DNA from: Mycobacterium sp. 1245805.9 | GTDB lineage: Bacteria > Actinomycetota > Actinomycetes > Mycobacteriales > Mycobacteriaceae | Assembly (NCBI RefSeq): GCF_001672915.1 | Contig: NZ_LZKR01000128.1 | Coordinates: 1-48,698 of the forward strand | Length of the DNA stretch: 48,698 nucleotides | Reading direction: 5' to 3' | Part shown: positions 1 to 8,105 of the stretch, piece after piece | Position numbering within the stretch: position 1 is the stretch's first letter | Layout: each line of letters starts with the position of its first letter | Made by a program: the position numbers and the translations under genes | Notes under the pieces: model-generated | Seen by the model: only the letters and a program-made list of their open reading frames with translations | Database searches by the model: none | Told to the model about the DNA's origin: nothing

Positions 1-1
1 C

Positions 2-1351
2 GCCACGCTGACCTGGTTCCTGCTGCGCCCCATCAGCAGCCAGTGGCGCGCCGCGAGCGTGTCCGCCACCGCCGCCGCGCTGTCGGCGTCGTTCACGTCG
101 GTGCCCTACGTCGAGTTCGGCGTCGCGGCGATGCCCAACCTGGCCGCCTACGGCGTCGCGATCCCGACGTTCGTGCTGATCGCCTCGACGCTGCGGCACC
201 GCGACCGCATCCCGGCGGCGGTGCTGGCGCTGGTGGGCGTCCTGTCGGTGCACCTGACCGGGGGGTTCATCGTCATCCTGTTCCTGTTGGCCTGGTGGCT
301 CCTGGACGCGCTGTGGCATCCGGTGCGCGGCCGCCTCCCCGACGCGCTGACCCTGGCCGCCGTGGCCGTGCCCACCGCCGCGATCCTGGCGCCGCAATTC
401 CTCGGCGTGCTGCGGCAGGCCGACATCATCGCCGGGCACGCCTTCCCCAGCTTCAAGAGCGTGAAGCAGGGCATCATCGACGCGCTGCTGCTGCACACCC
501 GCCACCTGAACGACTTCCCGACCCAATACAGCCTGGTGTTTCTGGCGTTCATCGGCATGGCGATCCTGCTCTACAAGAGGATCTGGTGGCCGCCGGCCGT
601 CTGGGTGGTGCTGACCGTCGCAACCATCTACTCGGGGGCGCCGTTTCGCAATCCCCTCGGCCGCACCATCGAGGTGTTCAGCCAGTTCTTCTACAACGAT
701 CCGCGCCGGCTCTCGGCGGTGGTGACGATGCTGGTGACGCCGATGGCGGGCATCGCGCTGTTCGCGATCGTCGTGGGCTTCGTCGCCCTCGCGAAGCGGC
801 TCACCGAGCGGTTCACCCGGCTGCCTGCCCCGGTCTGGACCGCGGCGACGGCGTTCCTGCTGGTGGCGGCCGTCCTGGTCAGCGGCCGGCAATACCTCTA
901 CCGGCACCTGGTGCTGTTCGGCGACAAGTACGACTCGGTGATCATCGACCAGCGAGACCTGATGGCGATGGCGTATCTGGCCAAGCTGCCCGGCGCCCGC
1001 AACACCGTGATCGGCAACTCCAACGTCGACGGCACCGCCTGGATGTACGCGGTGGCCGACCTGCACCCGCTGTGGACCCATTACGACTTCCCGCAGCAGA
1101 CCGGTCCGGGCTACTACCGCTACATCTTCTGGATCTCCGCCCGCAAGGGCGAGTCCGATCCGAAGGTCGCCGAGGCGATTAAAGCGCTCAATATCAGGTA
1201 CATCCTGACCAGCGCGCCGAACGTCAGAGGGTTTGCCACACCCGAAGGACTAGTGTCTCTGGATAAGTCGAAGTCGTGGACGATGATCTACGACAACGGC
1301 GGGGCCCGAATCTACGAATGGCGCGAGGACATCGCGGCGCCGCCCCCTTAG
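2..1351 (+). CDS. Polytopic membrane protein, Rv3779-like (5'-truncated by window start)
   Basis: The frame is open from base 2 and the true start lies outside the window, so about 449 C-terminal residues are present; the M. tuberculosis homologue is about 666 residues. Several hydrophobic helices are visible, for example around the segments ending LVGVLSVHLTGG, IWWPPAVWVVLTV and AATAFLLVAAVLV. They are followed by a soluble, probably extracytoplasmic tail of roughly 150 residues that contains YRYIFWISARKG. The protein resembles the GT-C-like membrane proteins of the arabinogalactan/lipomannan locus. Rv3779 has been linked in the literature to polyprenyl-phosphomannose metabolism, but no catalytic residue can be assigned here. 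It is followed 12 bases later by bpa on the same strand. Identity with the Rv3779 family is fairly sure from sequence and synteny; the biochemical role is not. Confidence 0.8.
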   Translation, partial: ATLTWFLLRPISSQWRAASVSATAAALSASFTSVPYVEFGVAAMPNLAAYGVAIPTFVLIASTLRHRDRIPAAVLALVGVLSVHLTGGFIVILFLLAWWLLDALWHPVRGRLPDALTLAAVAVPTAAILAPQFLGVLRQADIIAGHAFPSFKSVKQGIIDALLLHTRHLNDFPTQYSLVFLAFIGMAILLYKRIWWPPAVWVVLTVATIYSGAPFRNPLGRTIEVFSQFFYNDPRRLSAVVTMLVTPMAGIALFAIVVGFVALAKRLTERFTRLPAPVWTAATAFLLVAAVLVSGRQYLYRHLVLFGDKYDSVIIDQRDLMAMAYLAKLPGARNTVIGNSNVDGTAWMYAVADLHPLWTHYDFPQQTGPGYYRYIFWISARKGESDPKVAEAIKALNIRYILTSAPNVRGFATPEGLVSLDKSKSWTMIYDNGGARIYEWREDIAAPPP

Positions 1352-1363
1352 ACGCAAAAGAGG

Positions 1364-1906
1364 ATGGTGAATGGATTGACTAACGGCAACGACGGCCCGG
1401 ACGCCGACGGCATCGAGGTGATCGGCGGCGTCGATCCGCGGATCATGGCGCTCCGCGACGCCGACGACGACGACTCCGACGAGCGCTCCCTGACCGACCT
1501 GGTCGAGCAGCCCGCCAAGGTGATGCGGATCGGCACGATGATCAAGCAACTGCTCGAGGAGGTGCGCGCCGCACCCCTGGACGAGGCCAGCCGCAACCGG
1601 CTGCGCGACATCCACGCGACGAGCATCCGCGAGCTCGAAGACGGCCTGGCGCCGGAACTGCGTGAGGAGCTCGATCGGCTCACCCTGCCGTTCAACGAGG
1701 ACGCCGCGCCGTCGGACGCCGAACTGCGCATCGCGCAGGCGCAGCTGGTCGGATGGTTGGAAGGACTGTTCCACGGCATCCAGACCGCGCTGTTCGCCCA
1801 GCAGATGGCCGCACGCGCGCAACTCGAGCAGATGCGCCAGGGGGCGCTTCCCCCGGGCATCAGGTCGGGCCACGGCCCGGGTTCGGGCACCGGGCAATAC
1901 CTGTAA
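1364..1906 (+). CDS. bpa: Bacterial proteasome activator Bpa/PafE (Rv3780 homologue)
   Basis: 180-residue acidic helical protein. The central part (about residues 45-150) is almost identical to what I recall of Rv3780, including the LTDLVEQPAKVMRIGTMIK stretch and the helical block ending MAARAQLEQMRQGALPPG. The last four residues are GQYL, the C-terminal motif that docks into the 20S proteasome alpha-ring pockets. In M. tuberculosis this protein forms a dodecameric ring that opens the proteasome gate without ATP, allowing degradation of unfolded proteins such as HspR. It is cytosolic. The ATG at 1364 is used; a GTG one codon downstream is possible. The N-terminal 40 residues are acidic and low-complexity, as in the family. 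Its place between the Rv3779-like gene and the galactan exporter is conserved in mycobacteria although it has no known cell-wall role. Confidence 0.95.
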   Translation: MVNGLTNGNDGPDADGIEVIGGVDPRIMALRDADDDDSDERSLTDLVEQPAKVMRIGTMIKQLLEEVRAAPLDEASRNRLRDIHATSIRELEDGLAPELREELDRLTLPFNEDAAPSDAELRIAQAQLVGWLEGLFHGIQTALFAQQMAARAQLEQMRQGALPPGIRSGHGPGSGTGQYL

Positions 1907-1909
1907 GCC

Positions 1910-2719
1910 ATGACGCTGCCGGGGCCGGGTCCGCACATCGAGACGCGCGACGCGTGGGTGGAATTTCCCATCTTCGATGCCAAGTCGCGGTCGTTGAAGA
2001 AGGCGTTCCTGGGCAAGGCGGGCGGCACGATCGGCCGCAACAGCTCCAACGTCGTCGTCGTCGAGGCGTTGCGCGACATCACGATGAAGCTCGAGCTGGG
2101 CGACCGGGTCGGCCTCGTCGGCCACAACGGGGCCGGGAAATCGACGCTGCTGCGCCTCCTTTCGGGCATCTACGAGCCCACCCGCGGATGGGCGAGGGTC
2201 ACCGGGCGGGTCGCGCCGGTGTTCGACCTCGGGGTCGGCATGGACCCGGAGATCTCGGGCTACGAGAACATCATCATCCGCGGCCTGTTTCTCGGGCAGA
2301 CCCGAAAGCAGATGCTGAGCAAGGTCGACGAGATCGCCGAGTTCACCGAGCTGGGCGACTACCTGTCGATGCCGCTGCGCACCTACTCCACCGGGATGCG
2401 GGTCCGGCTGGCGATGGGGGTGGTCACCAGCATCGACCCGGAGATCCTGCTGCTCGACGAGGGCATCGGCGCGGTGGACGCCGACTTCCTGAAGAAGGCC
2501 CAGACCCGGCTGCAGCGGCTGGTCGAGCGCTCCGGAATCCTGGTGTTCGCAAGCCATTCCAACGAGTTCCTGGCCCGGCTGTGCAAGACCGCGATGTGGA
2601 TTGACCACGGTGTCATCCGCATGTCCGGCGGCATCGAGGACGTAGTGCGCGCGTACGAGGGCGAGGACGCGGCCCGGCACGTGCGCGAAGTGCTGGCCGA
2701 GACCGCCGGACAGCCATGA
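1910..2719 (+). CDS. wzt: Galactan ABC exporter, ATP-binding subunit Wzt (Rv3781 homologue)
   Basis: 269-residue cytosolic ABC ATPase. Walker A is at residues 71-79 (GHNGAGKST), the signature at about 160-164 (YSTGM) and Walker B at 180-185 (ILLLDE). The sequence belongs to the Wzt/TagH class of polysaccharide and teichoic-acid exporters but lacks the extra C-terminal carbohydrate-binding domain of O-antigen Wzt proteins. With Wzm it is believed to move the lipid-linked galactan precursor across the plasma membrane before arabinosylation. It starts 4 bases after the bpa stop, and its stop overlaps the glfT1 start (ATGA at 2716-2719), so translation is probably coupled. Older annotations call it rfbE. 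Confidence 0.93.
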   Translation: MTLPGPGPHIETRDAWVEFPIFDAKSRSLKKAFLGKAGGTIGRNSSNVVVVEALRDITMKLELGDRVGLVGHNGAGKSTLLRLLSGIYEPTRGWARVTGRVAPVFDLGVGMDPEISGYENIIIRGLFLGQTRKQMLSKVDEIAEFTELGDYLSMPLRTYSTGMRVRLAMGVVTSIDPEILLLDEGIGAVDADFLKKAQTRLQRLVERSGILVFASHSNEFLARLCKTAMWIDHGVIRMSGGIEDVVRAYEGEDAARHVREVLAETAGQP

Positions 2720-3624
2720 GCGACACCGTCTTTGCCGTCGTGGTCACCCACCGACGCCCCGACGAGCTCGCCAAATCGCTGGACGCGCTCAGCAGCCAAA
2801 CGCGGTTGCCCGATCACCTGATCGTGGTCGACAACGACGGTGACGACCGGGTCCGCGATCTGGTTGCCGGCCAACCCATTTCGACGACCTATCTGGGCTC
2901 GCGCCGAAACCTCGGTGGCGCGGGCGGTTTCGCGCTGGGCATGCTGCACGCCCTGGCGCAGGGCGCCGACTGGGTGTGGCTGGCCGACGACGACGGGCGA
3001 CCCCAGGACTCGCACGTGCTGGCGACGCTGCTGGCCTGCGCTGAGAAGTACGGCCTGGCCGAGGTGTCGCCGATGGTGTGCAACATGGACGATCCGGCGC
3101 GGCTGGCTTTCCCGTTGCGGCGCGGGCTGGTATGGCGCAGGCGGACAAGCGAATTGCGCACCGAGGAGGGGCAGGACCTGCTGCGCGGGATCGCGTCGTT
3201 GTTCAACGGCGCGCTGTTCAAGGCGTCGACGCTGGAGTCGATCGGCGTGCCGGACCTGCGGCTGTTCGTGCGCGGCGACGAGGTGGAGATGCACCGCCGG
3301 CTGGTTCGGTCCGGCCTGCCGTTCGGCACCTGCCTGGACGCGGTCTACCTGCATCCGTGCGGATCCGATGAGTTCAAACCGATCCTGGGCGGCCGGATGC
3401 ACACGCAATATCCCGACGACGCCACCAAGCGGTTCTTCACCTACCGCAACCGCGGCTACCTGATGGCGCAGCCGGGCCTGCGCAAGCTCCTGTTCCAGGA
3501 GTGGGTCCGATTCGGCTGGTTCTTCCTGGTGACCCGCCGCGACCCCAAGGGCCTGTCTGATTGGATTCGGTTGCGCCGCTTGGGGCGTCGCGAGCGCTTC
3601 GGGAAGCCGGGAGGGACGCCGTGA
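2716..3624 (+). CDS. glfT1: Galactofuranosyltransferase GlfT1 (Rv3782 homologue)
   Basis: 302-residue GT2-family enzyme; the M. tuberculosis protein is about 304 residues. The N-terminal Rossmann-like part begins FAVVVTHRRPDEL, and the metal/nucleotide-binding aspartates are at residues 91-93 (WLADDDGR). The acceptor-side segment contains SLFNGALF and RGDEVEMHRR. GlfT1 adds the first two galactofuranose residues from UDP-Galf to decaprenyl-PP-GlcNAc-Rha at the cytosolic face of the membrane; GlfT2 (44300-46192) then extends the chain. The start codon overlaps the wzt stop. The gene sits between the two exporter subunits, which agrees with coupling of galactan initiation and export. Confidence 0.93.
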   Translation: MSDTVFAVVVTHRRPDELAKSLDALSSQTRLPDHLIVVDNDGDDRVRDLVAGQPISTTYLGSRRNLGGAGGFALGMLHALAQGADWVWLADDDGRPQDSHVLATLLACAEKYGLAEVSPMVCNMDDPARLAFPLRRGLVWRRRTSELRTEEGQDLLRGIASLFNGALFKASTLESIGVPDLRLFVRGDEVEMHRRLVRSGLPFGTCLDAVYLHPCGSDEFKPILGGRMHTQYPDDATKRFFTYRNRGYLMAQPGLRKLLFQEWVRFGWFFLVTRRDPKGLSDWIRLRRLGRRERFGKPGGTP

Positions 3625-3697
3625 CGCGCGCCGGCGACGATGCAGAGCGGAGCGATGAGGTGGGGGTACCGCCCGCTTGCGGGGGAGAGTGGCGCAG
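3625..3697 (+). other. Leader between glfT1 and wzm containing a hairpin; possibly a dispersed mycobacterial leader element
   Basis: This 73-base gap contains the short inverted repeat CCCGC-TT-GCGGG (3672-3683) within a G-rich stretch just ahead of the wzm start. The phrase GATGCAGAGCGGAGCGATGA at 3639-3658 resembles leader sequences I recall in front of many mycobacterial genes. The gap contrasts with the 4-base overlap and 4-base spacing of the preceding genes. Whether it is a true repeat family needs a genome-wide search. Confidence 0.4.
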
Positions 3698-4528
3698 ATG
3701 ACGTTTGTCGATGCCGCCGCGCAGTCGCGGACCTTCGCCCGCGCCCGCAGCGACCTGGTCGACGGTTTCCGCCGTCACGAGCTGTGGCTGCACCTGGGTT
3801 GGCAGGACATCAAGCAGCGCTACCGCCGCTCGGTGCTGGGACCGTTCTGGATCACCATCGCCACCGGGACGACAGCCGTCGCGATGGGAGGCCTGTACTC
3901 GAAGCTGTTCCACCTGGACCTGGCGGTCCACCTGCCCTACGTCACGCTCGGCCTGATCATCTGGAACCTGATCAACGCCTCGATCCTGGAGGGCGCCGAC
4001 GTGTTCGTCGCCAACGAGGGGTTGATCAAGCAGCTGCCCACGCCGCTCTCCGTGCATGTCTACCGGCTGGTGTGGCGCCAGATGCTCCTGTTCGCACACA
4101 ACATCGTGATCTACGTCGTCGTCGCGATCATCTACCCCAAGCCGTGGTCGTGGGCCGACCTGTCCGTCATCCCGGCGCTGGTGCTGATCGTGCTCAATTC
4201 GATCTGGGTGTCACTGTGTTTCGGCATCCTGGCCACGCGTTACCGCGACATCGGCCCGTTGCTCAATTCCCTCGTGCAGCTGCTGTTCTTCATGACGCCG
4301 ATCATCTGGAACGACGACACGATGCGGGCGCAGGGTGCCGGCCGCTGGTCGAGCATCGTCGAACTCAACCCGCTGCTGCACTACCTCGATATCGTCCGCG
4401 CCCCGCTGCTGGGCGCCCACCAGGAGCTGCGGCACTGGGTGGTCGTCTTGGCGCTGACGGTCATCGGCTGGCTGCTGGCGGCCTTCGGGATGCGGCAGTA
4501 CCGCGCCCGGGTGCCGTACTGGGTTTAG
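3698..4528 (+). CDS. wzm: Galactan ABC exporter, permease subunit Wzm (Rv3783 homologue)
   Basis: 276-residue ABC-2 type membrane subunit. It has an amphipathic N-terminus (FRRHELWLHLGWQDIKQRYRRS) followed by about six transmembrane helices, among them GPFWITIATGTTAVAMGGL and LVQLLFFMTPIIWN. The end YRARVPYWV matches the family. It partners with Wzt to export lipid-linked galactan. I chose the ATG at 3698 because the protein then begins MTFVDAAAQSRTFARARSDL like the M. tuberculosis homologue (about 280 residues) and is preceded by GGGGGAGAG; an ATG 21 bases upstream is less likely. It is the last gene of the bpa-wzt-glfT1-wzm run. Older annotations call it rfbD. Confidence 0.93.
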   Translation: MTFVDAAAQSRTFARARSDLVDGFRRHELWLHLGWQDIKQRYRRSVLGPFWITIATGTTAVAMGGLYSKLFHLDLAVHLPYVTLGLIIWNLINASILEGADVFVANEGLIKQLPTPLSVHVYRLVWRQMLLFAHNIVIYVVVAIIYPKPWSWADLSVIPALVLIVLNSIWVSLCFGILATRYRDIGPLLNSLVQLLFFMTPIIWNDDTMRAQGAGRWSSIVELNPLLHYLDIVRAPLLGAHQELRHWVVVLALTVIGWLLAAFGMRQYRARVPYWV

Positions 4529-4572
4529 TGTTTTTGCGATCGGTAGGCGCCCCGTCGCCGTTTAATGGCGGC

Positions 4573-4902
4573 ATGAACACCAACGCTCACCGCATCCGGC
4601 GGGCCGCCGCCGGCACGCTGCTGTCGGGTGTCGCCGCACTCGCCGCCCTTGGGCTCACCACGGGGACGGCCCACGCCTTCACCTACCCGAAATCGGTATG
4701 CAACTACCACGCGTGCAGCTATATCTGGTGCCCCGACATGCCCTTGCCGCAGCCCAGCGGCGGGACGCCGGATTGGGACATGAATGCCTGCCACCACTTC
4801 ATGTTCGGCATCATGAGCCCGAATTCCCAACCGTGGGTCAGCAACGGCGGAGCCAACCGGCAGGTTGCCCCGATGCTCATCGAGGGCGACCCGGGGCCCT
4901 AA
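4573..4902 (+). CDS. Small secreted protein of the WCP/WDM-CH family (copy 1 of 3)
   Basis: 109 residues. A clear signal peptide runs to about residue 35 (twin arginine at 9-10, hydrophobic core LLSGVAALAALGL, end AHA). The mature part carries the pattern WCPDMPLP, then after a short spacer WDMNACH. The same pattern recurs in the proteins at 14099-14425 and 14447-14728. There are four cysteines in the mature part, so disulfides are likely. I recognise it as a family of small exported mycobacterial proteins but know no function. It starts 44 bases after wzm on the same strand, in the interval where M. tuberculosis has Rv3784-Rv3787c. Confidence 0.75.
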   Translation: MNTNAHRIRRAAAGTLLSGVAALAALGLTTGTAHAFTYPKSVCNYHACSYIWCPDMPLPQPSGGTPDWDMNACHHFMFGIMSPNSQPWVSNGGANRQVAPMLIEGDPGP

Positions 4903-4980
4903 CCCGGTTTTGCCACTGCTCTTCTAGCGCGCCAAGGATCTTTCAAGAATCCGTAAAGGCGCCGACCCGACGCTGCACTC

Positions 4981-5520
4981 ATGGGTCACATCGCTTTCGA
5001 CGATGACGTGTACGTCGCCACCATTCATCGCGCCGACACTCCGATCGGCCGGGCGGCGCGGTTCCACATGCGCAAGCTGTTCGGCGAGCTGCCCTGCTGC
5101 CACCGTTCGTGGGCCAATCGCGGCAAGCGCTTCTTCCTGCACGGCTACGAGCGCGCCTTCGAGGTCGAGTTCGCTTGCGCCGAAACCGAACCCGGCACCG
5201 GCCTGGTGATCGACGCCGGCGCCGTCGCCGAAGTCCGGTCGGCACTGCGATACCAGTTCGACCACACCACGCTGATCGCGCAGGACGACCCGCAGCGCGA
5301 CCTGTTCGAACTGCTGGCCGAGCGGGGCGTTATCGATCTGCGGATCATGGAGCACACCGGCATGGAGGGCTCGGCAGCATGGGTGTTCGAGACCGCCGAA
5401 CGGATCGTCGCGCTGGCGACCGGTGGCCGGGTCTGGGTCTCGCGGATCGAGGCGCGGGAAAGCCGCAACAACGTGGTCACCCTCACCGCGGGACCGATCC
5501 GGGCCGCCGGCTGGGCGTGA
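4981..5520 (+). CDS. QueD-like 6-carboxytetrahydropterin synthase / PTPS-fold protein
   Basis: 179 residues with the order of motifs of the PTPS/QueD T-fold family. These are CCHR at residues 39-42, LHGY at 53-56 followed by a beta-strand (FEVEFACAE), GLVIDAGAV at 74-82, FDHTTLIAQDDP at 93-104, and a C-terminal strand with SRIEARES at 154-161. Canonical members have HGH where this one has HGY, so one expected zinc-ligand histidine is replaced. I recall the CCHR/HGY version from a divergent, partly phage-borne QueD subgroup. QueD proper makes 6-carboxy-tetrahydropterin from dihydroneopterin triphosphate for 7-deazaguanine synthesis. No queC, queE, folE or tgt is in the window. The role here is unknown; fold assignment is fairly confident, catalytic activity is not. 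Confidence 0.7.
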   Translation: MGHIAFDDDVYVATIHRADTPIGRAARFHMRKLFGELPCCHRSWANRGKRFFLHGYERAFEVEFACAETEPGTGLVIDAGAVAEVRSALRYQFDHTTLIAQDDPQRDLFELLAERGVIDLRIMEHTGMEGSAAWVFETAERIVALATGGRVWVSRIEARESRNNVVTLTAGPIRAAGWA

Positions 5521-5641
5521 CGGTGCGGGTTACGAGCGCCGACCAGCAAACGAGGATAGATTCGCCGCACTACTGGGTATGTGTAGAACAACCAAGTTTC
5601 CCTGCGCGTAAGGTGGCGGCTGCCCTGATGGTGGTGCAACA

Positions 5642-5655
5642 CTGTAGCGCTACAG
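5642..5655. promoter_or_regulatory. 14-bp perfect palindrome upstream of the GreA-like gene
   Basis: CTGTAGCGCTACAG is an exact inverted repeat 38 bases before the GTG at 5694 and 121 bases after the QueD-like stop. Its size and symmetry fit an operator for a dimeric regulator (TetR-like or similar). The regulator is unknown. Confidence 0.4.
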
Positions 5656-5693
5656 GTCAGCAAGTGACGGCAGACAGGATCGGGTCGACTGAC

Positions 5694-6173
5694 GTGAGCA
5701 AAAAAGCCAAGTCGGCGGCGGATGAGGCGCGGGAAAACCTCGCCGCAGAGCTGGACCGCCTCAAGCAGCGGCGTGATCGCCTCGAGGTCGAGGTCAAAAA
5801 CGACCGCGGCATGGTCGGCGACCATGGAGACGCGGCCGAGGCGATACAGCGCGCGGACGAGCTCGTCGTCCTCGGCGATCGGATCAACGAACTGGACCGC
5901 CGCTTGCGCAGCGGGCCGTCGCACTCGGACGACTCCGAGACGCTGCCCGGCGGCACCGAGGTCACGCTGCGGTTTCCCGACGGCGAAGTCGTCACCATGC
6001 ACGTGATTTCCATCGTCGAAGAGACCCCCATCGGCCGCGAGGCCGAGACGTTGACCGCGCGCAGCCCGTTGGGCCAGGCCCTCGCGGGGCACAAGGCCGG
6101 CGACACGGTGACCTACACGACGCCGCAAGGCGAAAACCAGGTCGAGCTGATCGCGGTGAAGCTGCCCCGTTAA
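5694..6173 (+). CDS. GreA/Rnk-type transcription-factor-like protein (Rv3788 homologue)
   Basis: 159 residues. The N-terminal coiled coil (about residues 12-70, rich in LAAELDRLKQRRDRLEVEV-type heptads) is followed by a GreA/GreB C-terminal FKBP-like domain (about 85-158; ETLPGGTEVTLRF, SPLGQALAGHKAGDTV). Rv3788 is reported to bind RNA polymerase near the secondary channel without acting as a cleavage factor. The acidic tip residues of GreA are not obvious here. GTG at 5694 gives a start (VSKKAKSAADEARENL) matching the homologue length of about 161 residues; another in-frame GTG at 5664 is possible. It precedes the gtrA-dprE block, as in M. tuberculosis. Confidence 0.88.
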   Translation: MSKKAKSAADEARENLAAELDRLKQRRDRLEVEVKNDRGMVGDHGDAAEAIQRADELVVLGDRINELDRRLRSGPSHSDDSETLPGGTEVTLRFPDGEVVTMHVISIVEETPIGREAETLTARSPLGQALAGHKAGDTVTYTTPQGENQVELIAVKLPR

Positions 6174-6199
6174 CAGGCTGCCGGTGGCGCCGGCCCCGA

Positions 6200-6205
6200 T
6201 AGACT
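6200..6205 (+). promoter_or_regulatory. Probable -10 box (TAGACT) of a leaderless GtrA-family gene
   Basis: TAGACT fits the mycobacterial TANNNT -10 pattern and ends 7 bases before the ATG at 6213. This places the predicted transcript start at or next to the first codon. It supports the longer protein starting [10 protein letters not shown] rather than the internal methionine. Confidence 0.45.
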
Positions 6206-6212
6206 CGCCGCA

Positions 6213-6641
6213 ATGATCCCGCCCGAGCCCGACGCCGCTCCCGCGCGCCCGCACCTGGGTTTGACGACACAGGTAATGCGCTTCGTCGTCACCGGCGGGA
6301 TGGCCGGAATCGTCGACTTCGGCCTGTACCTGGTGCTCTACAAGGTGTTGGGACTGCAGGTCGACCTGTCCAAGGCAACGAGCTTCATCGTCGGCACCAT
6401 CACCGCCTACCTGATCAATCGCCGATGGACGTTTCAAGCGGCTCCCAGCACCGCCCGCTTCGTCGCGGTCATGGTCCTCTACGCCGTCACCTTCACCGTG
6501 CAGGTCGGCCTCAACCACCTCTGCCTGTCGCTTTTGCACTATCGCAGCTGGGCGATACCTGTCGCGTTCGTGATCGCGCAGGGCACGGCAACGGTGATCA
6601 ACTTCATCGTGCAGCGAGCCATTATCTTCCGCATCCGCTGA
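6213..6641 (+). CDS. GtrA-family small membrane protein (Rv3789 homologue)
   Basis: 142 residues with four predicted transmembrane helices starting at [20 protein letters not shown], plus the conserved INRRWTF and [11 protein letters not shown] segments of the GtrA family. Rv3789 has been discussed both as a decaprenyl-phosphoryl-arabinose flippase candidate and as a membrane anchor that recruits arabinan enzymes; neither can be decided from sequence. The M. tuberculosis entry (about 121 residues) starts at the internal MRFVVTGG; the -10-like box just ahead of 6213 argues for the longer form here. It lies 88 bases upstream of dprE1 and is probably part of the same functional group. Confidence 0.88.
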   Translation: MIPPEPDAAPARPHLGLTTQVMRFVVTGGMAGIVDFGLYLVLYKVLGLQVDLSKATSFIVGTITAYLINRRWTFQAAPSTARFVAVMVLYAVTFTVQVGLNHLCLSLLHYRSWAIPVAFVIAQGTATVINFIVQRAIIFRIR

Positions 6642-6715
6642 CCGACCTGGCCAGATCGGATTGTCCGCCTCCTCGGCGGGACGCAAGCGTCCCGCATCGT
6701 CGCCGAACCAGGCGG

Positions 6716-6721
6716 TACCCT
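6716..6721 (+). promoter_or_regulatory. Probable -10 box (TACCCT) directly ahead of dprE1
   Basis: TACCCT matches TANNNT and ends 8 bases before the ATG at 6730, so a leaderless or nearly leaderless dprE1 transcript is expected. No Shine-Dalgarno sequence is visible in the gap. Confidence 0.45.
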
Positions 6722-6729
6722 CTTTGACG

Positions 6730-8094
6730 ATGTTCACCACCAAGCGGCTCGCTGGCTGGGGGCGTACCGCGCCCTCTGTGGCGGCGGTGCTTTCCACGCC
6801 GGACCCGGAGGAGATCGCGAAAGCCGTGGCCAATACCGCCGACGCGGGCGGGCGCGGCGTGATCGCCCGCGGCCTGGGCCGTTCCTACGGCGACAACGCG
6901 CAAAATGGCGGCGGGCTGGTGATCGACATGACCGAGCTGAACACCATCCACTCGATCAGTGCCGACACCAAGCTGGCCGACCTCGATGCCGGGGTCAACC
7001 TCGACCAGCTGATGAAGGCTGCGCTGCCGTTCGGCCTGTGGGTGCCGGTGCTGCCCGGCACCCGGCAGGTCACCATCGGCGGCGCGATCGCCTGCGACAT
7101 CCACGGCAAGAACCATCACAGCGCGGGCAGCTTCGGCAACCACGTGCGCAGCATGGACCTGCTGACCGCCGACGGCCAGGTCCGCCACCTCACTCCGACC
7201 GGTCAGGACTCCGAGCTGTTCTGGGCCACGGTCGGGGGCAACGGTCTCACCGGGATCATCCTTCGGGCCACCATCGAGATGACCCCAACCGAGACGGCGT
7301 ATTTCATCGCCGACGGTGACGTCACCGCCAGCCTGGACGAAACGGTCGCATTTCACAGCGACGGCAGCGAGGCCAACTACACCTATTCCAGCGCGTGGTT
7401 CGACGCGATCAGCGCGCCGCCGAAACTCGGCCGCGCGGCGATCTCGCGCGGTTCGCTCGCCAAGCTCGACCAGTTGCCGCCAAAGCTACGGCGCAATCCG
7501 CTGAAATTCGATGCGCCGCAACTGCTCACGTTTCCCGACGTCTTCCCGAACGGCTTGGCCAACAAGTACACCTTCGGGCCGATCGGCGAGTTGTGGTACC
7601 GCAAGTCCGGGACGTACCGCGGCAAGATTCAGAACCTGACGCAGTTCTACCACCCCCTGGACATGTTCGGCGAGTGGAACCGCGCTTACGGTCCCGCCGG
7701 TTTCGGCCAGTACCAGTTCGTCGTGCCCACCACCGCCGTGGAGGAGTTCAAGGGCATCATCCGCGACATCCAAAAGTCCGGGCACTATTCATTTCTCAAT
7801 GTGTTCAAACTGTTCGGGCCGGGCAATCAGGCCCCGCTCAGCTTCCCCATTCCCGGCTGGAACGTGTGCGTCGACTTCCCCATCAAGCCAGGTCTCAACG
7901 AGTTCCTGAACGAACTCGACCGCCGGGTACTGGAATTCGGTGGCCGGGTCTATACGGCCAAGGATTCGCGCACCACCGCCGAAACCTTCCACGCCATGTA
8001 TCCGCGCATCGACGAGTGGATCGCCCTGCGCCGCAAGGTCGATCCCCTGCGGGTGTTCGCCTCCGACATGGCCCGACGCTTGGAGTTGTTGTAG
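6730..8094 (+). CDS. dprE1: Decaprenylphosphoryl-beta-D-ribose 2-oxidase DprE1 (Rv3790 homologue)
   Basis: 454-residue FAD-dependent oxidase of the VAO type. It oxidises decaprenyl-phosphoryl-ribose at C2 to the keto intermediate that DprE2 reduces to the arabinose donor. The FAD-binding half includes [14 protein letters not shown] (Tyr53, matching Tyr60 of M. tuberculosis), and the substrate half includes [10 protein letters not shown]. Cys380 corresponds to Cys387, the residue trapped by benzothiazinones, and Lys411 corresponds to Lys418. The ATG at 6730 gives [16 protein letters not shown]; an upstream ATG would add 23 residues with no family support. dprE2 follows after 11 bases. Confidence 0.97.
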   Translation: MFTTKRLAGWGRTAPSVAAVLSTPDPEEIAKAVANTADAGGRGVIARGLGRSYGDNAQNGGGLVIDMTELNTIHSISADTKLADLDAGVNLDQLMKAALPFGLWVPVLPGTRQVTIGGAIACDIHGKNHHSAGSFGNHVRSMDLLTADGQVRHLTPTGQDSELFWATVGGNGLTGIILRATIEMTPTETAYFIADGDVTASLDETVAFHSDGSEANYTYSSAWFDAISAPPKLGRAAISRGSLAKLDQLPPKLRRNPLKFDAPQLLTFPDVFPNGLANKYTFGPIGELWYRKSGTYRGKIQNLTQFYHPLDMFGEWNRAYGPAGFGQYQFVVPTTAVEEFKGIIRDIQKSGHYSFLNVFKLFGPGNQAPLSFPIPGWNVCVDFPIKPGLNEFLNELDRRVLEFGGRVYTAKDSRTTAETFHAMYPRIDEWIALRRKVDPLRVFASDMARRLELL

Positions 8095-8105
8095 ATGGTG
8101 CGCCA

